DNA of 64,000 nt from the NCBI GenBank assembly GCA_916048095.2, contig OU696584.1, positions 5,637,849 to 5,701,848 of the forward strand, read 5' to 3'. The stretch is from Sacculina carcini. Lineage: Eukaryota > Arthropoda > Thecostraca > Sacculinidae. Position 1 is the first letter of the stretch. The number at the start of each line of letters is the position of its first letter. This document shows, one piece after another, positions 10,713 through 20,610 of the stretch. The translations under genes were made by a program, and so were the position numbers. The notes beneath the pieces are model-generated. The model saw only the letters and a list, made by a program, of their open reading frames with translations. It ran no database searches and had not been told where the DNA came from.

Positions 10713-11394
10713 GTGAGTGAAGACAAGTGTTGTGACGTTTTGCTGCGCTAAAACTCGGTAAAAGTTGAGCTCAAATTGCTTGCAGAAATTCCACTAAAAC
10801 TCATGAAAACAATAGTGAAATTCACTTAATTGTGAATTACCATATTTTCGTTTGTGTGGCTTATTTCTCTCTCCTGACTATATGTAGAATAAATAGAGAT
10901 GTATTCAATGAAGATGAGGAGGACGATGAAATGATAGCACTGAAATGCACTCTTGAAAACCAAACTTATAATAAACAATAAAAACTGTGGCCTAGCACCA
11001 ACCACAATTACAAATACACCACCAACACACGAACACCACCAACATTCACAACGCTCAAAACCAGACTGCTTGTAGCTCGCTTCAGCCACACGCACAGGCG
11101 TCACACGTCACAATGTCAAAGTACACCGACCAATCAGCACACAGTACTCGAGTCACGTGACAAGCCAAGCAACATGAACCACTCACACACGCAGACATAT
11201 ACACGCACATACACGGTAACTCGCATTCATGGAAAAGAGCAGGCACACCATTCGCACACTTGAACATACACATACATACAGACATACAAACACACCTACG
11301 CGGTTACACGATTTCATCACACTGTACATACACAATACGAATACTTATTACAGTGTGTTTGTGTGTGTATGTATTCACCGATTTGTTGATACGG
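10713..11394. other. Unassigned part of the composite block
   Basis: From the donor-like site to about 11,080 the sequence is AT-rich, and from 11,080 to 11,390 it is AC-rich. It repeats at 32,469-33,150 and 50,315-50,990 with few changes. No domain, RNA gene or terminal repeat was recognised. Confidence 0.5.
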
Positions 11395-11685
11395 GAGGAG
11401 AGCTTTTAGGCTCGGACTGTCCTTTCTCGATATGCACAATTGTCCAGCTTTGTCTTAAATGTGCCTTATTCTTTTCACTATCGAATACTTTTCCCCTTAA
11501 TTTATTCCATTTATCCACGCATTTATACGGAAAACTAAACGTTTTCAAATTACTGCGGCACCTCGTTTTTTCAGTTTTATTTTGTGTCCTCTTCTTCCAC
11601 TAAATTGTGCATAACTCGAGAATAACTGTTCCGTCTCATCCATTTCCGACATATACTTGAATACTTATTTGGGTGCTGGCATGTC
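11395..11685 (-). mobile_element. LINE-1-type (family 1) C-terminal tail fragment
   Basis: The minus strand reads YMSEMDETEQLFSSYAQ, GRRGHKIKLKKRG and, after a one-base frame change, CRSNLKTFSFPYKCVDKWN. This matches the C-terminal tail of many invertebrate non-LTR reverse transcriptases (a Lys/Arg-rich stretch, then a conserved W-N-L region). 'Family 1' is my local label and does not mean mammalian L1. It is joined upstream, in reading direction, to a different LINE. Confidence 0.7.
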
Positions 11686-12195
11686 ATGTAGGTATAGGTT
11701 GAATAGTGTTGGTGCTAAAACGGAGCCCTGAGGGACTCCGTTTGTTATGTTGCGTGTGTGAGATGATTGCCCGTTGTACCTTACATGGGCGCATCTGCCA
11801 GCGCATCTGCCATCTGCCATCTCTTTGTGATATTGTGAAGTGTGTATTTGTGTATTCATTTGTGTATAAGTGTGTATTCATCTCTTTGTGATATTGTGGT
11901 GTTTGGTATTTTGTTTGTGAGATTGTGTCGTGGAACTCTGTCGAAAGTTTTGCTGATGTCGAGTGTTATGAGTAGTGCTCGGTGTGGTTGTTTTGTTGTG
12001 TTTATGTTACCCATCATGGTCTGTGTGAGTTTTGTGAGCAGTGTGGTGGTAGAGTGCAGTGATCTGAAGCCGCGTTGTGATTGTGAGAGTGGGATTTGTG
12101 AACACATATTGTTGATGTTATTGCTTGTAACACGTTCAGTGATATTCGCTATTCCCACTATAATGTATACCTCTGTTATATAGTCACGCTTTCTT
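11686..12195 (-). mobile_element. LINE family 2 reverse transcriptase fragment
   Basis: The minus strand shows SQSQRGFRSLHSTTTLLTKL, LLITLDISKTFDRVPRHNL (motif A region, catalytic Asp) and NGVPQGSVLAPTLFNLYLHD (motif B). The YADD block is absent here but present in the copy at 39,694-40,440. A short tandem duplication around 11,815-11,890 interrupts the span between motifs A and B. It belongs to the Jockey/CR1-like broad group of non-LTR elements. Confidence 0.82.
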
Positions 12196-12610
12196 GTATA
12201 TGTAAAAATTCGAGCACAAAAATTCAATATTTTCTGTAGCTTGTGTTGATGTTCAGAGCACGCGGTCCCACATGCACTTATAAAATATATTAAAATCGAC
12301 GTGATGAAAGCCTTGATCAGCGATCTGCTAATGTGCATGATCAATGTTGCTAACGATTTGTGTGCCAGATTGTCGATATGCTGCTTAAAATCCAAATGCT
12401 TGTCTATTGTCACGTAATTTCATAGAATTTTGCGCTGCAAAATTGGTTCCCATGAATTTTATTATTATTTCCGGAAAAGTGGACAATATATAGTTTGTGC
12501 CTGCTAGTAGAACTTGTGTTTTTCAGGATTTATTTTCATCTTGTTAGAAGATAAATAGTCATATGTGTGCTGCAGTTTTCGATCGAGACTTTCTACATTG
12601 ATCCCCAATT
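12196..12610 (-). mobile_element. LINE family 1 palm/thumb fragment
   Basis: The minus strand carries NKMKINPEK (region after the YADD motif), VTIDKHLDFKQHIDNLAHKS and GTACSEHQHKLQKILNFCAR (thumb). The frame then continues without a stop into family 2 fingers (TERVTSNN...). In an ordinary LINE the thumb follows the fingers and palm, so thumb-to-fingers order marks a chimera. Confidence 0.78.
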
Positions 12611-12629
12611 CAATTCAATGCACTATATA

Positions 12630-13130
12630 TCGTGTGTGTTACATTGATAGTACATCGAAGGCAGCAGTGACACACATGTGTTTGTTGAGTGTTGGTCGCT
12701 TTGCACACATACACACACACACGCACACACACACATACACACACACACCCTGATACACACCCGCCTCCCCAATATCCAGCTCGTGCACACTGCAGACGGT
12801 TCAAGCCGGATATTTCTGGATATGCCGTCGCGAGTGGGCGAAAACAAGCAGCGGCCAGCAGCACGCACGCTGCACGTGACAGAGGCGATTCCAAAAGTCC
12901 GACACATACACACACACACACACGAAGCATCAACCATACCGTGTATGTAAAGTAAAGTAAATTTCATTTCTTGCTCATCCATCAAAATATACATCATCAG
13001 GCTTTTCAGTACAATATGAACATTCACACGCTCACACACACACACACACCCAAACCACCCATGATCAACTACATATGTATGCACATTCACAACATCATCA
13101 TATATACATACATACGCAACATATACACAT
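12630..13130. repeat. (AC)n-rich compound microsatellite region
   Basis: Two (AC)n tracts (about 12,700-12,760 and 12,905-12,922) flank a non-repetitive GC-rich patch (12,770-12,895). A third (AC)n tract and ATAC-type tracts follow to 13,130. The arrangement recurs at 34,400, 52,260 and 55,505. Long Cys-Val or Thr-His frames here are microsatellite artefacts. Confidence 0.85.
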
Positions 13131-13133
13131 ATA

Positions 13134-13400
13134 TCATAACTCAAAAGGTTTGTGTGAATGAAATTCTCGAGTTGTGTTCGTGACAAAGTGTATTTTCATG
13201 TAAATGTTCCGTATATATATATATACATTCTCTCTCAAACAAACGAGATTGAAATAAATTGCGCATTCGCAGTTGACTAGTTTTTTCCTCGTTGTTTCGA
13301 TATTCCTTGCGAGTTGTTGGTCTCTTTTGTCAAGTCTGTTCAGCAATTGACCGATGTTTTGTTGGCGTAATATTTCGGGGCTAACTATCTTCATTCTCAC
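13134..13400 (-). mobile_element. PLE-B-like N-terminal fragment
   Basis: The minus strand reads RQQNIGQLLNRLDKRDQ, QQLARNIETTRKK and CAIYFNLVCLRENV. It aligns with the PLE-B start at 41,215 (QKLARDLESTRKK, AIDFNLVCKRENLLP). The basic helix followed by a DFN-x2-C-x2-E element is the N-terminal signature of Penelope-like ORFs. The frame runs into an (AT)n tract and is a 5' fragment only. Confidence 0.62.
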
Positions 13401-13580
13401 ACACTGGTAAACATTGGTGGTATTTATTTATCGAGACGTCTTTCGGCTAGCATTAGCCATCTTCAAGAGTTACACTGACCAGAAATTCAAATTACAGTGC
13501 TAAGATACAATATAAAACATGAAATCGTTAAACACGCGCTTAAATATACAGGGTACCTCTCATGCGACACCAGTTGAAAT
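13401..13580 (-). mobile_element. PLE-C 5' (pLTR-like) fragment with hammerhead-like core
   Basis: The minus strand has CTTGAAGA, a stem with GGCTA and TAGCC arms, and GAAA (13,441-13,467), then a run toward ACGTCTCGATAA. It resembles the hammerhead-like start regions of PLE-A and PLE-B, with one departure from the CTGANGA consensus. The rest is AT-rich and unassigned. Confidence 0.4.
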
Positions 13581-13607
13581 CTAATAATTAAAACACAATA
13601 CAATTAT

Positions 13608-13725
13608 TACATGAAAGATATATATACATATATACACACATACACACACACACATACATACACATATACACACGCATACATATACATGCATGAATATACA
13701 CACAAACATATACATACATACACAC

Positions 13726-13772
<47 letters not shown>
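13608..13772. repeat. ATAC/AC microsatellite ending in (AT)n
   Basis: A compound tract of ATACACAC and CATATACA units closes in a pure (AT)n run at about 13,736-13,768. The same tract lies at 53,215-53,356 and 56,540-56,688. In block 2 only (AT)n remains. Confidence 0.9.
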
Positions 13773-13774
13773 TT

Positions 13775-14051
13775 GGAAGGAGGCCATTATGTATGCACGA
13801 TTTGTTGAGATCAACAGCAATCTGGGCACTGTTGTGCTGATACGATAGCTTCTCTATGCTTCGCACGATTTTTCTGTGTTCAGGAGACAACATACTCAGT
13901 TGTTCACTGAACTTTATTCCTCGAGGTAACTTTCGGCTATCACTAGCCATCGTCAGGAGAAGTAGATATAACACAATACAAAACAAAATACACAATATCA
14001 AACAGTACACGATAATCGGTGTTTATATACAAGGTGAGACAATATATCACT
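13775..14051 (-). mobile_element. PLE-A 5' region lying downstream of the PLE body (pLTR)
   Basis: The minus strand encodes [31 protein letters not shown] and a conserved [17 protein letters not shown]. It is the N-terminal start of a PLE ORF, yet it follows the C-terminal end of the body at 14,110 in the reading direction. PLEs commonly carry partly tandem copies with pseudo-LTRs, which explains the order. Confidence 0.75.
13931..13956 (-). ncRNA. Hammerhead ribozyme-like core, PLE-A block 1
   Basis: Minus strand: CTGACGA, T, stem II GGCTA/TAGCC with loop GTGA, then GAAA. The presumptive ATG of the PLE ORF begins at the last A of CTGACGA. PLE pLTRs are known to encode hammerhead motifs. A 4-bp stem III (AGTT/AACT) can be drawn, but stem I is weak, so activity is unproven. 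Confidence 0.6.
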
Positions 14052-16411
14052 CATGTGCCAATGTGGCACCTACATAATGACACCTATGCGGCAAACGGTC
14101 GTTACAAAATTAGCACCTATGTGCCAAGGTCGATTGGTGTCGCATGGATGGGAGGGCGACATCTGGCTGTTGTTGAATGTTAATTTCACATTTATTTTTA
14201 TTAATAAACACAGCTTCAATTATTTTGAGCCTACGGATGTCATTTTCTCTGTAAATTATATCGGTTTTCTCATCCATAGTCTTTCGGTCCAATTTGATTT
14301 GATGCTGCTGGCGGTAGTGCCTGGCAATGGCTCCGTCTTGAAGGTGTGCTGAAATTCGTTTGGACAGCGTTGCTGTTGTGAAGCCAATGTAATGCGAGTT
14401 TCGGCGACTGCAGTCACCATTTGTACATGTATGCTGGTACACTACATTGGACTCTTGCAACATGCTGGTCTTGGGAAGGCAACTGTTCTTCATCTCCAAG
14501 CTGCGTGTTTTCCGTGTCTTGTAATAAATGACAAGCTGCAACTTGGTGCCTTCTTCTGTTGGCTGCACGTTTCTATCGACGATTCTTCTGATGGCGTTCT
14601 CATCATCTCGATAGGCAGAAGACATGATGTTGTTGTAGTACAATTTGATGGTCATTGTCTCTTTGTGTTTCCTCTCTTCTTCGATATATTTCGACAATTT
14701 GTCGCGTATTACACGATCAATGGTAGTTTGTTCGTAGCCGTTGTGAACCAGTAGCTGCCGGACTCTTTTCAGCTCTGTGCTGGTTGTAGGCCATGTTGAG
14801 CAATGCGTAATAGCTCTGTTCACGAACGACCTTATGACGCTCATCTTATACGCTTGCGGACACTCACTAGCGGCGTTAAGACAGAAGCCTAGGTCTGTAT
14901 TTTTCGTATAGACGGCTGTGGAAAATGAGGTCTCATGTCGCTCTACTGCAACGTCCAGGAAACTCAGTTTGCAATTCGCTTCCTGCTGATGTGTGAGCTT
15001 CAAACATGAGTTTCGCTGAAGCTGATTTGCCAACTGAAGCACGGCGTCTTCCTCGGCACATATAAATACATCATTGACGTACCTGGCGTATTTTGGTGGC
15101 TTGCAAGTCGGTTCTGTTGCGAACGTAGTTATTTCAACGTGGCCCATGTAGAAATTAGCGTGGCCCATGCGAAAAGCACGCCGAGAGGAGAACCCATCGC
15201 TACACCGTCGTGTTGGATGTACATCTTCCCATCTGGTGCGTAGAACGGTGCTTCTTTCGTGCAGGCACACAACAATTCTCGGAGATACGCCTCAGGAATG
15301 TCGAATTTTTGTTGTGAGCTGCAGTAGGGATGGTGACAGATGATATCTATGGTCTCGTCAACAGGAACGTTCGTGAGAAGAGATTCAACATCCATCGTGT
15401 GCAATTTCCCGTTGGGCTGAGTCGCTTTCAGAATTTTCTAAATTCTTCTGATGACTTTATGCAGAAATCGTCGGGCAAGTATGGTGAAATCAAGGCGTTG
15501 AGCTCTTTTGCCAGTTTGTATGTGACTGACGGTGTCTGGCTTATAATTGGGCGAATAGGATAACCATCTTTATGCGTTTTTATGTTGCCGTACGCATAGC
15601 CTAATCTATGGTCGCCTTCAATGATGGACAATTTGTTTTCACTCGTGGTATTGCACTTGCGGATAATTTTATTTAGCTTAATTTTCATTGCATCCGTTGG
15701 ATTTCGGGTTATTCGGCGAAACTTGGATGCATCACTGAGTATCTGCGCCATTTTGTTGTCATAATCACACCGGTCTAGTATAACGAACATGGATGATTTG
15801 TCGGTTTTTCGAATAATAATGCTGCTATTATTCCTTAGCTCCAACGCCGCAGCTCTGAGCTCTGGTGAGATCAAGGACGTTCTTGTATGCCCGCGAGAGA
15901 TTTTTGACTCGCGAATAATTTCCGCTTGCAAGTCAGGGCTTGTTTTCACTTTTCCTCTCCCTTCAAGATTCTGAATGTCATTCAGAAGCATTTTCAGCTC
16001 AATGCGCTCACTCAGGGTTTTTCGTTTACTCATATGGTGACAGTTGAGTCCCTGGTTGAGAAACTATTTCTGGACGGCTGTCAATTCAACGCTACTGAGA
16101 TTGATTAATTGATTTGCTTTTTGGGGTAAGTCAAAACAACCTCCATAAAGCGCAGAAAGTTTCTTGCCTGTTCTGATGCGTGATTCATACATGTGCTTAT
16201 CTTCAAATTCTGATAGCGATAAGTCAATTTGTTCTCTGACCTGTTGTGATACGTAGGCGTCTTTCCAGGCTTGACGCATTTCCTCCAGGCGTTGTTCAGT
16301 TTGCGAGCAAATATCTTCTTTTCTCTTGAGTTCTTCCTTGAGGTAGCTGAGTCGTTCAGCTAGCAAGGTCCATTTTCTATCAGCATTTTCTAACCTTAGA
16401 GCAACCTTATA
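14052..16411 (-). mobile_element. Penelope-like element A, most complete body (block 1)
   Basis: This endonuclease-bearing PLE would copy RNA by target-primed reverse transcription. In reading order the minus strand shows a coiled-coil-like N-terminal region (LAERLSYLKEELKRKEDI), a PLE linker (INLSSVELTAVQK), RT fingers (IIIRKTDKSSMFVILDRCDY, GNIKTHKDGYPIRPIIS), motif A (MDVESLLTNVPVDETID), motif B (DGVAMGSPLGVLFA) and motif C as YVNDVF. A Cys-rich patch (TCTNGDC) precedes the GIY-YIG nuclease (HYIGFTTATLSKRISAH, then KIIEAVFINKNK). The frame is broken at a few points and carries a small insertion just after motif B. Motif C has Asn where the first catalytic Asp is normal. Its 5' side joins a Helitron-like end at 16,412. 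Confidence 0.9.
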
Positions 16412-16429
16412 GCTGATAGAAAATGGACC
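16367..16429. repeat. 18-bp perfect inverted repeat at PLE/Helitron junction
   Basis: GGTCCATTTTCTATCAGC (16,367-16,384) and its exact reverse complement (16,412-16,429) flank a 27-base loop. One arm is PLE-A coding sequence and the other is the Helitron-like 5' region. The same pair occurs at 37,596-37,658, and in decayed form near 58,378-58,441. Confidence 0.9.
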
Positions 16430-16442
16430 AAGGAGGGTGGGA

Positions 16443-16513
<71 letters not shown>

Positions 16514-16548
16514 ACAGAGGATCTCTTATATATATATAGATATAGATT
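16412..16548 (-). repeat. Helitron-like 5' end with long (AC)n
   Basis: In minus orientation: TCTATATCTATATATATATA, AAGAGATCCTCTGTG, a long (GT)n tract (about 16,446-16,508), CCCACCCTCCTTGGTCC. This matches the 5' end at 3,704 and 8,923, with the TG tract expanded. Confidence 0.65.
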
Positions 16549-17800
16549 TGAATCCGCCCATCGTGCGAAACAATTCATAAAGTAAAATTCATATTCAATC
16601 CATAAAATAAACTGAATACAAATAAAAAAGCAAAAAAGTTAACCTGTATATACGTTCACCAATGAAAAACTCTAAATCATAATATTTTTATTTTAAATTT
16701 GACAAAATATTATCCCTCAATCCGCCTCATATATGAACCTGCCCGTCGTGCGGAATAATTTAGAACACAACCACGTAACAAACAATGAAAATACTAGCAT
16801 GTAAACCCGCCAGTCGTGCGGAACAATTCATACTAATAAATTTGTATTCAATTCATAAGATAAAAGGAATATGAATTAAAAATGAATGGAGTAAACCCAT
16901 ATAAATTCTAAATTTCTAGATTTTTTTTGATTTTTTTGACTAAATAGTTTGCCTAAATGGCCTCATATTTAGACCTGCCCATCGTGCTGAATAATTCTAA
17001 ACTCTGAACTGTAAATACGTTCACCAATAAAAATCTAAATGTGAATATTTTAATTATAAATTTGACAAAATATTATCCCTTAATCCACCTCATATTTAAA
17101 CCTACCCGTCGTGCGGAATAATTCAGAACACTAACACGTAAAAAACAATGAAAATTCTAGCATGTAAACCCGCCCGTCGTGCGAAACAGTTCATACTATT
17201 AAATTTGTATTCAATTCATAAGATAAAATAAATATGAATTAATAAAGGAAAGAGTAGACCCAAAAAATCATATTTAAACCTGCCCGTCGTGCTGAATAAT
17301 TCAGAACTCTGACACAAAATAATGAAAAATGACTAATTTTTTCATCATAATGTTTTCAAAATATATTTATATCTCAACATCACCATCTAGCATTAAAACC
17401 CGCCCTTTGTGCAGAACAATAAATAACGTAAAATGAATATTGAATTAATAAAAAATGATTAGAAATTAAAAAAGAAAAAGTAAACCCATAAAAAATCTTA
17501 ACCAATAGGAAAGTCTAAATGTGAATGTTTTTATTTTAGATGTGGCAAAATATTTTCCCTCGAACTGCCTCGTATTTAAACCCGCCCGTCGTGAGGAACT
17601 ATAAATAGAATATAATGAATCAAAAAGCAAAAAGGTTATCCAATAGAAAAATATAAATTTGTAAATTCTTGTTTTAATTATTGACGAAGTTTTATTCCTC
17701 AACAGTGCTCAAGTTCACACCCATCCTTCCTGTGTAGTAATTCAGAAGTGTAACACTATCAAAACAATGAAACCTTCTGTCATCTCTATAATTCCAGATT
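16549..17800 (-). repeat. Tandem Helitron-like 3' units, minus orientation
   Basis: Repeated units carry CTAGCATGTAAACCCGCC or CTAGCATTAAAACCCGCC termini (for example near 16,795, 17,158 and 17,389). Each is followed by internal cores (CCCGTCGTGCGGAATAATTC). Order and spacing mirror 25,850-28,430 on the other strand. Confidence 0.6.
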
Positions 17801-17984
17801 TATGCGTCATTTTTAAACCCGCCCGTCGTGCTGAATAATTCAGAACTCGAGCACGATCCGTTCTGGATCTTGAAGTCAAATCCATTGGTTTTGTGTATGG
17901 ATTAATTCTACAGGGTAAATTGAACGTTCTATTGTCTATAGCTGCTGCCCGCGGAGCATTTTTATTAAAAAAATACCTTTCTTA

Positions 17985-19010
17985 AATATTAATTTCTTGG
18001 ATATATTTGAGAATTTTGCCAATTTTACACTTTTTTGTATCATTTGTGGGTATAAATTATAACTTTTCTTGTAGAACACAAAATTATCTACACAATAGTA
18101 TATTCCTGTGTAATCGAAAGTGCGCATAATAGCTGTCAAATTGGCAATATGTCATTTTGCCTTTGCACCGCTGTAACTTCCTTCAGATACACTTTGGAAA
18201 ATTAAAAATTATACCGTATTGTAGAAAACATAATTTCTAGCACAATGGTATACTTTATTTTTATGTGTAACAAATATTTCTTGAGAAATAGGTAGAAAAA
18301 TGAATTAATTTTAGTCGCCCGGTGTTCAAGTGTAATTTGGGATGTATTTGAGAATTTTGCCAATTTTACACGTTTTTTATTATTTGCGGGTATAATCATA
18401 ATTTTTCTTGTAGAACACAAAATTATCTACACAATAGTATAACTTTTATAGCTGTATCATTGTTGGTTTATGAGAAATAGATAGCGGAATATTGACCAAA
18501 ATATTCACGTTTTTGTGTGCTAATTTTGCCTTTTTGACTTTGTTATTTACACTTCATACCGCCGTAACTTTTTTAATACCATTTGGAAAATTAAAATTTA
18601 TACCGTTTTGTAGATTATAAAATTTCCAGTATGATGATATAATTGGTTTAAACGTGTCATAATTAGTTGTTGAGAAATAGAGAAAAAAATATAGAAAAAC
18701 GGACGCGTCGAGTTTTAAAATACTTTTGAATGTAGACTGAAATTTTGTCATTTTTACATATTTTATATTTATTTTTTTTATATGAATTATAACCTACCGA
18801 GTAGAACAGAATATTTTCTACACAGTGGTATAATTTGTATAGCTGTGCCATTGCTGGTTTTTGAGGAGTAAATGATGGAACAATGAACAAAATTTTCGCA
18901 TATTTCAGGGTTCATTTTGTCTTTTCACCGCTATAATTTTTTTTGTTCCAATTTTAAAATTTAAAAATTAGCCAAAAGTGTAAACAAGACAATTCCCAAC
19001 ATAACGATAT
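17985..19010 (-). repeat. Satellite array, minus orientation (about 3 monomers)
   Basis: These are reverse complements of the 3.8-7.3 kb monomers, with recurring TTTTCTTGTAGAACACAAAA, CACCGCTGTAACTTCC and CCGGTGTTCAAGTGTAATTT. Monomers become more diverged toward 19,000, as in the plus-strand array near its 5' end. The higher-order period is absent. Confidence 0.82.
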
Positions 19011-19132
19011 AAATTGTTAGCGTGTAGGTCGGATGGTCACTGAAAAAGAGCTTGCAGAAAATGGACCAAAGAGGGTGGGACAGACAAACACACACACAGA
19101 CAGACACACAGAGGATCTCTTTTTTATATATA
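19011..19132 (-). repeat. Helitron-like 5' end
   Basis: In minus orientation: TATATATAAAAAAGAGATCC, a TCTG/TGTG tract, CCCACCCTCTTTGGTCC. It directly abuts the CTAG end of the next unit at 19,132-19,135, again a head-to-tail contact. Confidence 0.6.
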
Positions 19133-20240
19133 CTAGCATTAAAACCCGCCCGTTGTGCGGAACAATTCATAAAAATATTGCAAATTAAAAATAAATAAGG
19201 CAAACTCACGAAAACCTTAATCAATTAAAAGGTCTAAATTTCATTATTTTTAATTTGATTTTCACAAAATATTTTCACTCAACCCGCCTCATATTTAAAC
19301 CCGCCCGACGTGAGGAAAAATTCAGAACTTGAACACCATCCGTTCTGGTTCTTGAAGTCAAATCCATTAGTTTTGTATATGAATTCATTCTATACGGTGA
19401 AATTGAACGTTTTATTGCTGCCCGCGGGACATTTTTATTTCATAAAAATGAGCCATCGCTTCGTTCGCGTTTGAAGCCCCTGCTCATTGAGCCAGCGAAC
19501 CATGAACCAGCGCAATTATGTCACCTCATATTCAAGCATACATACACAGACAGACAGATAATTTCTTCTTTATGTATATATATAGCATTAAAACCCGCCC
19601 GTTGTGCGGAGCAATTCATAACATGAAATTCATATTCAATTCATAAGAAAATATGGAAAAATAAAAATGAAATAGGGTACACTCATAAAAATATTAATCA
19701 ATTGAAAATTATAAGTTTAATTATTTTTATTTCGACAAAATATTCCCCCTCAGTCCGCCTGAGTCATTTTTAAACCCGCCCGTCGTGCTGAATAATTCAG
19801 AACTCGAACACGATCCGTTCTGGATCTTGAAATCAAATCCATTGGTTTTGTGCATGGATGAATTCTACAGGGTAAATTTAACGTTCTATGGTCTATAGTT
19901 GCTGCCCGCGGAGCATTTTTATTTTAAAAAAAAACTTTTTTCAAATGAACCATTTGAAAAAATGAACTAAAAAATGGAAACACTTTTTTAAACCCGCCCG
20001 TCGTGCGGAACAATTCATACAATACAATACATATTTGAAGTCAAATCCATTGGTTTTGTGTATGGATTAATTCTACAGGGGAAATTGAACGTTCTATTGT
20101 CTATAGTTGCTGCCCGCGGAACATTTTTATTTAAAAAAAAATAACCTTTTTTTAAATGAACCATTTGAAAAAATGATCTAAAAACACTTTTTTAAACCCG
20201 CCCGTCGTGCGGAACAATTCATACAATAAAATTCATATCA
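19133..20240 (-). repeat. Subfamily X units and partial tandem copies, minus orientation
   Basis: Two ~450-bp units (about 19,132-19,582 and 19,583-20,000) are followed by an extra ~185-bp partial copy (20,030-20,220) that repeats the TTGAACGTTCTATTGTC to TTTTTAAACCCGCCCGTCG part. The same extra copy exists near 62,100-62,290 but not in the plus-strand counterpart near 660-900. Confidence 0.6.
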
Positions 20241-20304
20241 AATCCAGAAAATATAATGAATACAAATTGAAAACCAAAAAATGTAACCTATAAATATCTT
20301 AACC

Positions 20305-20610
20305 TGTATGTTGTCCAGCGTTTTTATAGTATAATCATTGATATAATTGACGTTATGGACTTTTTTACTCTAATTGACCTTCATGCACTGTTCAATGTCT
20401 TCATACACTTCATATACTTCATATCTCTTCATTACTTGCAATTAACATTTTTTTGACTTATATCCCTCACTTATATATATGTTGTCTGGTTGTGTGCGTC
20501 TAATTTGTTCTTTGTGTGTATATCGTGTGTGTACTGTTTCATTGTGCTGTAACGATGTCTGTAATAACCTATTTTCGGATGGACATTGAAATAAATAATA
20601 ATAATAATAA
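20305..20610 (+). mobile_element. 5'-truncated LINE 3' end with TTAACC target duplication
   Basis: A 306-bp insertion ends in ATTGAAATAAATAATAAT-type repeats and is flanked by TTAACC (20,299-20,304 and 20,611-20,616). The same Helitron-like sequence at about 62,390-62,405 lacks it and has one TTAACC, so an empty site is visible in this window. Sequence near the end (AACGATGTCTGTAATAACC) resembles Jockey/CR1-like 3' UTRs. No coding remains. Confidence 0.78.

Noticed and set aside
12610-13186. Frames rich in Cys-Val or Thr-His repeats
   Set aside because: Translations of (AC)n and (AT)n microsatellites.
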